Positions 24,316 to 36,956 of a DNA stretch of 64,000 bases are shown here, one piece after another. Positions within the stretch are counted from its first letter, which is position 1. Each line of letters opens with the position of its first letter. Both the position numbers and the translations under genes were made by a program. This DNA comes from Sipunculus nudus. Lineage: Eukaryota > Annelida > Sipuncula > Golfingiida > Sipunculidae. The DNA lies in assembly GCA_026874595.1 (NCBI GenBank), contig CM049317.1:11006382-11070381 (forward strand), given 5' to 3'. The notes below the pieces were generated by a model. The model was not told where the DNA came from. It did no database searches and worked only from the letters and a program-made list of their open reading frames with translations.

Positions 24316-24420
24316 AGCTTATTCCCGAGGGTTTCATATTCGAGATTATATCCCATTCGCGAATATCGCGAAAATAAAACCCGCGAACAAAAAAGCATCC
24401 ACAGTATACCTCTCACATAT
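24316..24420. repeat. Short dispersed AT/CG element, copy 2 of 3
   Basis: Best-preserved copy of the family also at 1101 and 48760. It contains CATTCGCGAATATCGCGAAA flanked by 'gagggttt' and 'aaaacccgcg', so the element is roughly palindromic. Confidence 0.6.
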
Positions 24421-24849
24421 GCAAAGTAAAATGTGATCTAATGCCTGGATGGTCTTCAGCGAGTCTGAAATTGCTCATATGCCGCGGCAGCCGTGTGTTA
24501 GTATGAGGAGTTACACATTTTGCTCCCATATAATATTTAATTAATTGCACAAAATTAAAACACAATCGACTTGGTCAGTTTAGCACGGACGTGACCGCAG
24601 TTTGTACAGATTGCTCATAACACTGATGCAGTGCGCTGAATGATTAGTACCATGTGTCCATTTTTCACAGTTCTGTATGTTCCCAGCTTAAAGTGATTAT
24701 GTGGTAAATCATTAGGCAGACTGGGATGAAACGTTTGCATTCAGTTTGCACAATATATAGTAACTAGCTATTAAACTTTTTTTAAGTGAAAACGTAATAT
24801 TGGATATGGGCGCTCCGTTCCTTCCAGTTTCTTCCTACTCTTAACTAGA

Positions 24850-24915
24850 ATACGGGTAGTCGACAAGCGACTACGTGTATCCGCCAAAATCAGAGTGGAA
24901 CGGGTGAAGTGAGCC
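24850..24915 (+). repeat. TAGTCG/CGACTA motif, copy 2
   Basis: 'gggtagtcgacaagcgacta' followed by 'cgtgtatccgccaaaatca'. The TAGTCG...CGACTA part can form a 6-bp stem with a 5-base loop. Confidence 0.6.
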
Positions 24916-24959
24916 ATGGATTGAGTAGCACGGGGAAATAAAGTGAGGTTTGTTGCATA

Positions 24960-25640
24960 TTAGCATGGATGTCTGCAGCCAAAATGTGTATGTAGGTTGC
25001 GCCACCTACCACAAAATCCAGAAAGCTGTCCAAGTTGTATACATCTGCAAAATTTTATGCAGATAAGTCAAACCACTACATGTATAAGAGTGATTTTATC
25101 CCACAGCAAGGACTTGTGCAAAAATGGTGGCAGGTGGCGCCACCAATTTTGTGTATGATTAAGAGCTAAATTTCAGGGGGATATGTCCAACCAGTCCTAA
25201 GATATAAGCCTGAGTGTCTGCATTTAAAATAAATGTAGGTGGCGCCACCTGCCAAAAAAATCGAGAAAGCTATCCAAGTTCTATAAACACGCAAACTTTT
25301 AGGCAGATAAGTCAAACCACTGCCGAGATATGAGTGATTTTATCCCACGGCAGTCAAATAGACGGACGCTGTGCAAAAATGATTGCAGGTGGCGCCACCA
25401 GCGTATGGTAAAGAGCTATGTGAGATCTACACATTCAAATTTTCAAGAAGATACGTCCAACCAATCCGGAGATATAAGCATGGATGTCTGCAGCGTGAAC
25501 TAGAATGTAGGTTGCGCCACCCGTCATAAAATCAAGAAAGCTATCCAGGATTTATAAACCTGCAAAATTTCAGGTGGATAAGTCCAACCAATGCAGAGAT
25601 ATGAGTGTTTTTATCCCAAGGCAGATGAACAGATGGACGC
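24960..25640. repeat. Tandem repeat with GGTGGCGCCACC palindromes
   Basis: Two to three units of about 240-270 bp. Each unit contains 'gtaggt(t/g)gcgccacc', 'gaaagct(g/a)tccaagtt', 'caaa(a)tttta(t/g)gcagataagt', 'gatatgagtg(a)ttttatccca' and 'gacgctgtgcaaa'. The palindrome GGTGGCGCCACC (or a one-base variant) occurs several times and again at 41681. Related to the 41.6-42.0 kb block. Confidence 0.7.
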
Positions 25641-26396
25641 TGTGCAAACATGCACAAGCTATCCAAGGGCTACATTTGTACAATTTTTTTTCCTGATGGG
25701 TCAAACGGTCTCGAGATATGTTTGTGGAACCAGACGCACAAATGGACGCTGGGCAGAGACGAAAGGTCAGAGGTCAACGAGGTTAGGCACCAGTTCACAT
25801 GTGACCCGATAATTGGTGTAAGTTTTGGAAATATATGTCCAGTAGTCTAAAATGAGTTCTCTTATAATTCCCGCAAATCTCTCACACAACCGAGCATTTC
25901 CCGTCTTCTTGCATACTTTCACTCTGGCTGGTTTTCTTTAAAATATTTAAAAAAAAATTTATTCTGAGACTGAGAACGTGTTTTTTCCCTGGAGGCACAG
26001 TACTATATCCACGTGACATGTCGTTCGGTATAAATCTTGGTGACATCTGACTCATGATGCATTGCAATCCGATTCTGGTTCTAGACCGGCTTTCCTACTG
26101 ACATGAAAATGTACCCAGTGACTGCATGTATTGTCCGACTGCGGTTTTATCAAGGGAGACTCTTATTGGGACACCTAAAAGTAATCTTTATTATTTACAG
26201 TTAGACCGCTTCGGCATCTAAGCGCCATATTGTGTTCAATTAGTAAAACGTGCGTTAGAATTGGCCCTTCCTATCGCCTAATTCAATGAGTTTCAAACGC
26301 GAGCAGCAATGTTTTCTCAAAGATCTATACTACAATTCAAGTTTAAGTTTATTCAAAACGTGGAAAGTTAAAACAAGTCGTTTAGAGTTAAAACTA

Positions 26397-28191
26397 CGGT
26401 GGCTCGTATAGGACATGCACAAAATTATTTTTTATCTCGTTCCCACCCGATAGTATCTCGTGGCCATGCGATAATTATCTCGTTCCCACGAGATAGTATC
26501 TCGTTCCCACGCGATAATTATCTCGTTCCCATGCGTTAGTATCCCGTGGCCACGCGTTAGTATGCCATGCTATAGCTCAAACCCTCATTTGGACAAGAAT
26601 GTCTGTGGTCTGTTTTATATCGAGCGTCGATGCAGCTTAAATTGTTTGTATGTGTTTCGTTGTATGTGTGTTTGCGCCGAATGCTTTGAGGTAAATTTCA
26701 GCAGTTTTCATTGCGTTGGTTCACCATTTCATTGCGTTGGTTCAACTAGCCCATTTTTATTTGTTCATGGAAAACTTTATTGAGTTTGTTTTAGGGTAAG
26801 GGTGATAGAAACCCTTGTGTACCAAACATGAATTAAGCTGAAACACTTGTTTGTAACTTACCTTCCCAGATATCTTATTTTTTAGGACTAGGGTTGGGGT
26901 TATTTAATTTCGGGTATACCGAACAGGGTAAACAACATATCGGTTTGTGTTATGTCTCAAGGGAGAAGCTTACAACAAAAGGTCTCAGCCATGCCACTTC
27001 ATTATGACTGGGGGAGGGGTTAAGAAGACCTTTTTACGAGAAATTTGCTCATTCTTCCCCTTCACATTTTTCTTTCTACAATAAAACTTCAGTTATGTAT
27101 TCATAGGCGGCGAAACCGTTGGGGGGGGGGGGGGGGGGGCGGGGGCCGAGCCCCCCCCCCCCCCCATAATTTTTTTCGGGGGGGGGGGGGGGCTGAGCCA
27201 AAATAATGATGGTTATAAAAACATCCACTCTATTAATATTGGGTATTTGCGCTGAAAAAAAGTTGATATTCTGTGTGAAAATGAATCCATTGCCAGACAA
27301 ATAACAAATAATCTCCCTACAAGGAGGTACTGTTTCACTTAATAAGCATTGACCAATAAAATGCACCAGAATGCAGTAGTACCCATACAATTTTTTCAAA
27401 ATTTTCATAAACCTTGAGAGGGTGAGACCCCCTCCCAACCCCCCCCCCCCCCCCCGTCGGGGACTACCCCATCAAATCCCCCCTGCCATTTGTGTCAGGC
27501 TACGGCCCTTATTTATAAATATATATATATATATATAATATATATAATATATATGTATATATAATATATATATAATATATATACTAGCATATATATATAT
27601 AATATATATTATATATACATACATATATATATACTATTAGGGTATAATATTGGGCCCCCAATGAAAATTTGGTTTCGCCGCCAATGGTAATTTATATTGT
27701 GAACATTTATTATGAAAAATATTTTACCGGAACTAGCCCCCCCCCCCCCCCTTCCCCGCTCACACATTTTCCAGACAAACATGGCCCATGAGTGTTGTAC
27801 GAGTGCCCGTTGTATCATTCCAGGTCTCAGCATATTAATTCCATTCTAAATTCATGCAAATAATTGACCATAGTCTTCATCCAGTGTATAGAAGCATGCC
27901 TCAAGGATTTAAGATGTAGGTCTTACTGTATTATCTGTCTACATTTATCTCGTTCCACGCGATAATTATCGCGTGGCCACGCGATAGTATCGCGTGGGAA
28001 CGAGATAATTATCGCGTGGCCACGAGATACTAACGCGTTGGAACGAGATAATTATCGCGTGGCCACGAGATACTAACGCGTGGGAACGAGATAATTATCG
28101 CGTGGCCACGAGATACTAAGCGTGGGAACGAGATACTATCTCGTGGGAACGAGATAAAAATAATTTTGTGCATGTCCTATACGAGCCACCG
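26397..28191. mobile_element. TIR element with subterminal palindromic tandem repeats, TA duplication
   Basis: The left end CGGTGGCTCGTATAGGACAT continues with 'gcacaaaattatttttta' and is matched exactly in reverse complement at the right end. TA flanks both sides (26395-26396, 28192-28193). Inside each terminus are several ~22-bp units of the form TATCTCGTTCCCACGCGATA with CGTGGCCACG variants, many of them self-complementary: about seven at the left and about eleven at the right. There is no transposase; open frames inside are short. The TA duplication fits Tc1/mariner-like mobilisation, but that is inference. A second inverted-repeat element is nested within. Confidence 0.8.
27105..27685. 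mobile_element. Nested inverted-repeat element (GGCGGCGAAACC ends)
   Basis: GGCGGCGAAACC (27109-27120) is mirrored by GGTTTCGCCGCC (27670-27681), with CAT one base outside on both sides. The interior has long G/C homopolymers (27121-27192, 27440-27455) and an AT microsatellite (27517-27628). It sits inside the 26397-28191 element, so it is a later insertion or a chimera. Confidence 0.55.
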
Positions 28192-28193
28192 TA

Positions 28194-31100
28194 TAAAACA
28201 CTACACAGCGATGAGAAGCAAAAGTGGCATCTCAGATATCGATTCTTTCATGTTTGGTTTAAGCCTGTACAATCAAGTCATTTGAACAACTCGCACAAAT
28301 TACGATAATAATAAAATGTCAAAAACCTGACAGGAAAACATAAGAAAAACTGAGCGTGCATAGAGACTAATCAGATAAACTCGCGCAAGTGCAATGTTAT
28401 ATGTTGGACAATACAGGACGCCTTTATTGGACGGATAATAATTAGTAGATCCACCGGATGTGGTCTGGCCTGAATTCAACAAGTGAACCTCGGGTCTTGG
28501 TGCTCGGCTATAAGTGCACAGCCCGGAATAGCATTCCCATTGCGACCTCATGATTATAAATATGAAATTTAAGATTATGGTCATATAGGGTTACACTTTT
28601 ACAAAAAATTTTACCTCTTGACCAATTTTATAACTGTTATGGTTACAATATGATGTATGACATTTTTAAAGACCTATTTTTGTCTCCAATTTTATGAAAA
28701 CTTTTCACCGCAGAAGAACCAGGACTTGCGCAGTTTAAACACGACATTACTTCAATTATGTAATTTATTTATCAATCTCATTTTAAGGCTTTTGGTTATT
28801 AAGGTCAGAATTCAGGAAATAATTACCTGGTTTAGACTTACAAAGGATAATTCATAAACATATACTGGTCTTTATATTGGTCAATTATTTAAATGTGTGC
28901 CCTTACACTGGAAAGGGTCTTACAGTCAGCCGGCCATAACCATCTTGATTGAAGACTTTCTTTTGCTCAGTGGGACAGAAGTCAGCTCAGCTAGAAACAA
29001 ACTTCTAGGGCGCGCACACAAACACACGAACGTATATACACACACACAAATATACACTGAACACATGCCGTGATGTAACAATGAAAGCAATTTTATTGCC
29101 GAAAAAATACACAAATACTGAAGTGAAGCATGACGATGCCGGGAGGTTGTACAAGCGTGGCTCTACCTCCGCTGGTCATCTCACCGAGAGGCCGACAATA
29201 AGCACAATACGAAGCTAGATCTCCTGGTTTGTATATCGATGTTGCTGGCTGTAGCTCTCCACCCGAGGGTTAATACTTGTGTAGAAATGTACTCGCTATA
29301 AAGGTAAAAAGGACTACTACAGTTCGTTAAGTAACCTGCCTTCGATTAATGTATATTTGTGTGGTGTATATCGGATGCCCTAGTTTGTGTGCGTGTGTAC
29401 AATAAACACCTGCCAAACCCCCTACAACTGACGAATATTAATTCATATATATTTAAAATATATATATATATATTTGTTACTTTACCTTTCGGGAAAATCA
29501 CCATGATTTTATAGATGAACAGAGCGTATATAGCAAAATATTTTGTCAAGTAAACACATAAAAGGAACCCTGTAGATGCTTTGAATTTAAACTATCTATG
29601 AAATTCTGTGACCTCTGATAAAGATGCTTCCATGTTATGGACAAGCCTTTTTTCTGACAACCTAAAGTCCCAGCGTACACCTGCACATAGTTTTAAATCT
29701 TTCTGCATTATGCAATAGTAATTTAACATTTTCTTTCATTCCAAATAATAACCATTACATTCCAATGTTTAACTGGGCTTGAGAACAAAGAATTAAAATT
29801 AAAATTTGAAGAACAGGGCGTGACCATCCAAAGAGCATTCCTCCGGTTTCTACTTGGCAGATACGTTCCTGTTGTATTCTTGTGCCCTTACTGAATCGTG
29901 ACCTTGCAATAATATCGAAACCGCTCATGGAGCTGCCATTTTGCATACACACGTATCAGAAGTGGCATGCTAGAAGTGGCATGTAAGAAATAAGGGTATG
30001 ATGCAAGTCAATGAAAATACTCTTTTAGGCCATTTACCAATAGTCACAGATGCACCAATAATACTAACAGTTATACTGTGATGGTTAGACTACATGACAT
30101 TAGCTATAGACTAACTTTTCGGCAACTGTATAAATCTCACAAATGAATACAGACCATCCAGCTGCATATCTGTATATCTAAACACTGAATTCATGTTAAT
30201 TTGATATACATCACCATTTGAAAACCATAGATTTTCCAATACAGCTGTTATACAGTTTGTGTTTCAATTATCACTTTTAGTTCTAACAATCTCCACCAGA
30301 GGGCCATCTTGTCTGCGCTGATCTAAGTTAACATGGTTCCAACAGAAGAAACCCTTGAAATCACATCCACATATTTCTGGGGAATAACAAAATAAATAAT
30401 ACACTTTTTAAAATAATTAAAATAAAATTTTCGATTGTTCAGCTGCAGTGATAAAAAAGTTGAAAAGGTATATATATTATAATGCAAAGGGAATATTTAT
30501 CCCTGACATAAAATATGGTACACAAACTAATGATGAATGAATAATAAGGGTCATGACCCGGTCAAAGGTCAGGGAAATAATAAATGGACAGATTTCTCAA
30601 CTGCTTATAGTGATGCAGCTTAGGAACTACTTGTATACAGTGATAAACAGAACCTCTGAACCAAAACCCATGACAGGAGGTCATAAACCAACTACCTGCC
30701 TTAATGACTATTAATTAGGGTCAGGTCAAAGGTCAGGTGAGTTTTACAGTGTACCACAGTGCCCTCTGGTGTCTGGTTCTGACATCTTGGATGTTGTACA
30801 CCAATCACTCAATGCCTTTATAACATATCTTTTCTCTGAATGCTGCATTAGAAATGATCAAAAACACAATATCAGCTGGGTCTGACATCATACCCTCCAT
30901 AAGATATTCTACTACTTGTATAATTCAAAAGCCACAACAGCCCAGACACAACACAATGCACAAAATGTCTACAAATTCCAACATACATGACTATAGGGAG
31001 GAATACATATCTACTTGAAATGTACATGAATAAGACTATGGACAAAATAAAATGCCATAGTTGCACTAAGCTAAAATATATTTGTGCTTCAACAAACAGA

Positions 31101-34100
31101 AGATTTAATCAGCTGAAAAACACACACCAGGGCTAAAAATATGGAACAGCCCTGCCAGACAGTCCACTATTGACAATAGTGTGGATTTTCCTATATCTCG
31201 AGTTCCTGTCATTAGTGATTACCTGCACATGCATATTCATATGCACATATACATAATCATTTACATATTATATATACATATTCATATATGAACAATTGTC
31301 TTTCTGATACAAATGTAAGCGTTTGAACACAAGTGTGTACACATACTTATACATACATTTATATACATGCATGTATATTTACACAAACGCCAAGCTAACA
31401 CACACAGTCACATGTATGTACAGTCTAGTATACATGTTCAGCTGTATATGTAACACTAAATTAATCAGGGAATCATTTATAAAAAAAATAAGCTATTTTG
31501 TATGAAAGTCGACAAACATTCTTCAATAAACGTCTTATCAACTATGTATAATATCATGTTCTTAAATGACAATACTCCGTACCTAAACTTCAATTCAAAA
31601 ATGTTTATATAAATAAATGTATTATGCATCTGAATAATACATCATGTAGTTTCTCCTTTACTTTTTTTGAAAGTGGGTCATAGACAGTGTCCACTATGTT
31701 CCCTTCTCCAATGACCTTTCAACTATTATGACAAGATGGCCATTTTCTCATAACCACTCTTAGGGTCACGAGGATACTTTTATATCACAATAATGACAGC
31801 AACATTTATCACCATACATCATGACACTGTAATATCAGTATATTGGAACTCCTAAACTTCTCATCTTATATCAATTGCCTGTTATTCTCTTAACAGAAAA
31901 AGACCCTGGGGCACCACTACCTTAAAGTAATCATTGTTAAAGTGGATTTTTTTTTTTACCAAAACTTCAGACAAAAAACGCATATAACAATATCATGATT
32001 ACAGGGAATTTAATGATACCACTATAACAGCACTTAATACATACCGGTGGTAATATTCCTGGATATCAGTTGTTGTCCCAACCATTACCACTCTCTTGAG
32101 TGAATCCAGGCCAGAGTTTGTTCACCCAAGAACACCCAGTGCACAGGATGCTAGAGCCAGTTCTGTTATATTGTGTTTAAATGCCAACATTACCTATGAG
32201 AGGCAGTATTTCTTCACTTTATCTTAAAACATCAACATTGTTTGGTGTGAGGCTACAACAAAATGGCCATGATGTCACAATAAACTGTTGGGACAGGACC
32301 ACAGTGGAAGCAGAATAACACTTATAATTTAATAAAAGTGATTCTACTGAAGCCTTCTGAGTAAGAGCTAGACATAAGAATCAACTTACAAATATTAACA
32401 GCTCTTGAATACATACTCTTGATCACCAAACAAAACTTTGTAGATTTTTTTCCATAGATTTGTCTGTAGGCCATTGATGGGTGTTTGGAACAAACGGTGC
32501 TTCGTTTGAATAAAAAAGTTTAACATAACATAACTTCTCTATTCAACATGTCCTTGAGACTTACACCATGTAAATGTTAAAGTTGAACAATGTTTCTATG
32601 TATGATCACTATCTATCTTCCTTGTTTCTATGAACCAGTTCCCATGCTCTGTTGCTAAGAGACAGCTCCAGCTTTTATTTAACTGGTCAGTTGCTCGATA
32701 ACATCTTGCACTGCATGACCCTTGATCTAAAATTAGCAACAGACTTGTTTTGCTGTGTGTGTACAGGCAGAGTAAACAAGTCACCTGATTGGTTGAACTG
32801 CCTCATTCAAAAGTTCATGATATACCAGGCCAGGCTGCCTGTTGGAAGCAAAGTGTCTTCACTACAGAATGAGAAAAACTTGCTTAAAGGAAGATGTGTG
32901 TACGGAGTAAGTTTTGTAAATGTGACAGGCTCGGCTCAGGACACCTTTACCATTAACTGATTGTTCAGAAGATCTATGTTTGTTTTATACCAATCAGGAA
33001 TAGTTCTTTTGTGGAGCAGTTTTTTTCACCCAAAGACACTGGCTTCCCCTGCTGATATGATTGAAAATGATCATCCCTCTTCTGTTTCTTAACACACTGT
33101 TAAGGTTATTCTACCAATAAATAATTAATACATCTGCATTACGGTTATTTTAAAATCTATACTTTTCCCTAAAAAATATGTTCAGTTCTCAAAAATCCTG
33201 GAAACTGACAACCAACAAATCCAAGAAATTACCTCCCCAATCCCAATTATGAACAATGATTTACTGTGAATCCCCAGTAATGCATGAAAGAGACAGTTTG
33301 ACCTTTGAACCAAGGTTTTGTTGCTCTGGATATGAGAGAATGCCTTGTGATCATGGTTATATATGGAATTAATTTTTCCTAAAAGTTTCATAAAAATGTA
33401 TTCCGTAGAAATCTGTACATAAGCATATCTATAAGCATATTATCACTTGAGTACCTTATGGTTAATCAATAGCCTTTCCTGTACAATGTGTAGCACAAGG
33501 TCCTACAGAAGTGACATCTAGTGGCCACACATACAAACTAAAATGCATTTTTAGGTGAAGTAATAGACTGGTTCCCGTCACACAATTTCTAGATATGTCT
33601 TGGTAAATCTGAGCCCTGTAAAGCTATAACCAGCTTCAAGAACTGCTGTTAATTCTTGATAATGGGCATTATTTTTCCTGCAGGAAACCAGTCTTGTACA
33701 ACAATTTCTTTCAATGAATAAGCATATAGCTATATATTTATGTTATTTCGATAGTTTTTGTGTAGGTTTACTGGCAATATACAGATCTCAACCATCCTTT
33801 ATTTACATAATGCCCCAACAAGTTCTTTTCCATTAAAAAAATAGAAAAAAAACAAGCAAAAGCCAACAATCAGATCCATTAACAAGACTAATAACTTGTC
33901 AACCAACGTAAATGAAAAGTTTGTAACACCCATGGTGTTACTATGGTGACCTGATTAACAAGGACAAACCAATGTGCCAAGTTACTTGTAAAAAATAGAA
34001 TCCATTCCATCCAACAGATGGCAACATCTTCCGACAAGCTTGATTAAATCCTGGGGCCAAATGTGTGAGTGGGTTCCTTATTATGTTAAACAAAAGTCTC

Positions 34101-34490
34101 CTCCTTTTTAATAATCTGTAGCAAGGTTATAGTCATCTTATTTAAAGTCACCTTACAATCAGATCATTTGATCTGACCTTTGTGTCTTGATCCTACAAAA
34201 TGCTTGGGGTAATTATTAAATTAAATATTAATCATACTAGTAGTAAGGATTTTCAACAGCAAAATGGCTAGAAGTGACCAAAATGCTCAATGATCAGTCT
34301 AAATATCTGGTACATACGAAAATCTGTTATTCTTTTATAAGAAATTGAGGACAAGATATTCACTGAAGAAAACACTATTTGTTTAATGTTACTGGTTATG
34401 TTAGAAGTTGAAAAGTTGACACATTTTCAAGTTCCTTGGTGCAAGAATTTATTGGCTGATAGGATGCACTATTTTTTAATAACCTTACAT
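28194..34490. other. Intergenic, between convergent genes
   Basis: I see no supportable gene on either strand. It has short CA/TA-rich runs (29010-29060, 29450-29475, 31230-31300) and scattered aggtca half-sites (30541-30580, 30720-30740). The distal part may be 3' UTR of BMPR2 if a far poly(A) site is used, which cannot be decided from sequence. Confidence 0.45.
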
Positions 34491-34670
34491 ATGAAATGCA
34501 CAGGTTTCTGAGAGTCACCAATGAGATGTACTTATTTGAGAAACTTGCCAATGAGATGCAGAGATTTCAGAACCTGCCCAAAGAGATGCACAAGTTTCAG
34601 AAACTAACAAATGAGACCCCATGGTCTTAGAAACTGACTAATTGGAGTACAGGTTTTATTTACTGGCAAC
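34491..34670. repeat. 30-bp minisatellite, six units
   Basis: The unit is approximately 'atgagatgcacaagtttcag' plus 'aaactgacca'. Units begin at 34491, 34521, 34551, 34581, 34611 and 34641 with an exact 30-bp period and substitutions only. It lies about 580 bp downstream of the BMPR2 stop on the transcribed strand, so probably in or just past the 3' UTR. Confidence 0.85.
34655..34660 (-). terminator. Candidate BMPR2 poly(A) signal
   Basis: AATAAA on the minus strand about 590 bases after the BMPR2 stop codon. It overlaps the last unit of the 30-bp minisatellite. Another AATAAA lies near 34448. Which is used is unknown. Confidence 0.3.
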
Positions 34671-35250
34671 TATAGGTGTGAGTATAAAGAGAGAGTTTCA
34701 GGAGAAAGAGACAAATACCCCAGCACTTATGAAAGCCCTCTGAAACATCTGGTGCAATTCATCTACTAACCTTTAGAAGACTATAAACATATCATTACTC
34801 CTCTGTGAAACATTAACCATTGATTCAGTAGCATACAGATCATTGTTTTGAACAATATTTCTGTATACCATGTTGAACATGTATGTATGCGTAAGAAGTC
34901 TGAGACTTAAAATATCTGAAAGCCCCGGGAAACTGATGGAACAATTGAGTTAACCTCTCACACCATCAACAGGTCCATGCACTTCAGTAAATCATTTATC
35001 ATTTAATCTATGGCACACAGACCAATCATTTTTACAATATGATTCTACATCAGTGTAAATAAGTACCGTTACTTTTTACGATGCCTGTTCTGGATGACTA
35101 CAACACTCGTTGCCCTTACATATCCTAACATGCACAATAACAATACACCTACCACCACACAGGACAGCTGAATGCAAGGTTCACCGGGTATCCCATAATG
35201 CACAGCATGTATATAATACCACAAAAAATTTATATAAACGTTAACAACAA

Positions 35251-36956
35251 TTAGCACTGCACATCAGCTGGCCTTATTCTGTCTACGTCATTCTCCGAAC
35301 TACCGAACTGTTGTAACGAAATGCTGGATTTGTTCAGTTTGTCTGTGGGGATGATCTTATTCAAGGTCAAGGCCTCAGCCAGCTGTGGGGACATTATGCG
35401 GTCATCGTTTAAAGACAAACGACTCTCCTTCCCCTCATTGCTGGCCTTCACTGGTTGCGTCACATCCGATCCGCTTCCTTGTCGCTGGTGCTTGGGTTTT
35501 CCACTACCAGTTTGGTTCGTCATTTTATTAGGTTTGTTAGGAGCCCTCTTGGGGCGTGCTTGACTGTTATTATTTCGTACCTCTGATGATTTCTCCCCTT
35601 TTCGAGGATTTTTTATCGCCAATGAATTTGGCCTTCCCAATCTAATATGGCGGTCTTCCAGTTCGACAGAATTGTTTGTAGGCTCAGACAGCAGGGGGCT
35701 AGAAGGACTTATATCATTAGAACTCCTTGACCTACTTCTTACCTTGACCAGGGCTGGCTGACCTCCACGAGGTCGTTCAAGATGAGCAACACCAATTTCA
35801 GCTCTCGCTGCACCTAACATGCGATTGGCTGCTTCATCAACATTATAACGTTCTGACTGACCACTGACTAGAAGTGTTCTAGGTCGTACTGACCTCTCTT
35901 GACCTTCGACTGACACCTCCATCTGTGCCATGATATTCTCGTTCGGTGGGCGCACCTGTATATTTTCGTCTGGCAGATTACTCTGGCGACTAGTCTGATT
36001 GCGAGTGATCTCCATTGATAACGGCACTGATACAGTCATCTCCTGGTTAACTTCAGGCTGTGGAGTGGCCACCAATAAATTTAAATTTACGTTCTGTGGG
36101 ACATTTTGTGGTGCTGCCATCAAAGGTGCTGGTGGCAGCATGTTTTCATTTCCTGTGTCAGAGCCATCTGGCTGCCCTCGTGTGGAACCCCATGAAAACA
36201 TGGAGTTCAGTTTATCAGTTTTTAGGAACTTAGCCAACTTTGATTTTAGTTGATGTTTTGTTTGATCCTGCATTTGTGCTCGTGGTGTTGCCATAGCAAC
36301 TTGAGAATGACCAACCAGGTTAGAGTCTTTTGGGCGCACAGATGGGCCGCTTGGTCTGACTTGGTTCTGAACCATCGGAATCGGGTGTCTTTGTTGCTGT
36401 GTCAGCATATCGTGCTGTACGAGCGACGATTCTAAATTATCACCCAGCGACTCAAATATATCATCTGACATACCGTCTGATCTGCTCGGCTGTGGATCTG
36501 GCTTCAGCTGCAATAAATTCTTGTTGACCAGTGTATTCCCAATGACTGTAAGTTCCTCATCACTACGTTTATGTGTATTTCTCTCAACTGTGGGGTTTGT
36601 TCCCTGGTGGGGCTGTAGCACACGATTGTTTTTCGCATAAACCTGGTTGCGGTTGGATTTAGAAGGCAGTGTTGCAGATTCAGTACCATCCGTTGGAGAA
36701 AGCGTTACTTCAACAGTAGAAGCTGACATGCTGTAATCGGAATTTGAAGAGCGACTTGGTCGCATCAATGGCATGAGCTCTGGCTCACCACTACTGATCA
36801 GTCGAGCATCTGAGTTCTGTCCAGCCCCGTTAGCTTGTACCACTCGATCAGGAGCTCGACTAGAGGTACTTGTGTCTGGCATTAAATTACGTTGAACAAC
36901 TCCCCTCTCACTCAGTGTGGACAACACTGTGTTTGTGTTAGCTGTAGGAGTTACAC
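35251..36956 (-). CDS. BMPR2: BMPR2, terminal exon: long C-terminal tail
   Basis: A 1706-bp exon encoding the ~567-residue cytoplasmic tail that distinguishes BMPR2 from other type II receptors; the stop is TAA at 35251-35253. It is entered at acceptor atttcag with GT completing the codon left by 42727. The junction reads RPKG-VTPTANTNTVLS, comparable to human ERNKSVSPTVNPMSTAM just after the kinase. The tail is rich in Ser, Thr, Asn and Gln, as in vertebrates. RLGRPNSLAIKNPRKGEK resembles human QRPNSLDLSAT, and EPELMPLMRPSR echoes human EHEPLLRR. In vertebrates the tail binds LIMK1 and other cytoskeletal partners and is split over two exons (12 and 13); here it is one. The rest is low in conservation and probably disordered. 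Confidence 0.9.

Larger units (their letters stand above)
21716..26396. other. Intergenic, mobile-element-rich
   Basis: No gene supported. Holds an inverted-repeat element (22039-22498), a 'gacggacggactgacgaacagacagacatgg' element-edge motif near 23416, two copies of a TAGTCG/CGACTA motif (24066, 24855), a short dispersed element (24316-24420) and a tandem array (24960-25640). Confidence 0.5.

Noticed and set aside
27076-27438. 120-residue frame with proline/glycine runs
   Set aside because: It is generated by G/C homopolymers inside a nested mobile element.
32596-32960. Overlapping plus and minus frames near 32.6-33.0 kb as a small gene
   Set aside because: No splice sites, no recognisable domain, and both strands open by chance over a short stretch.
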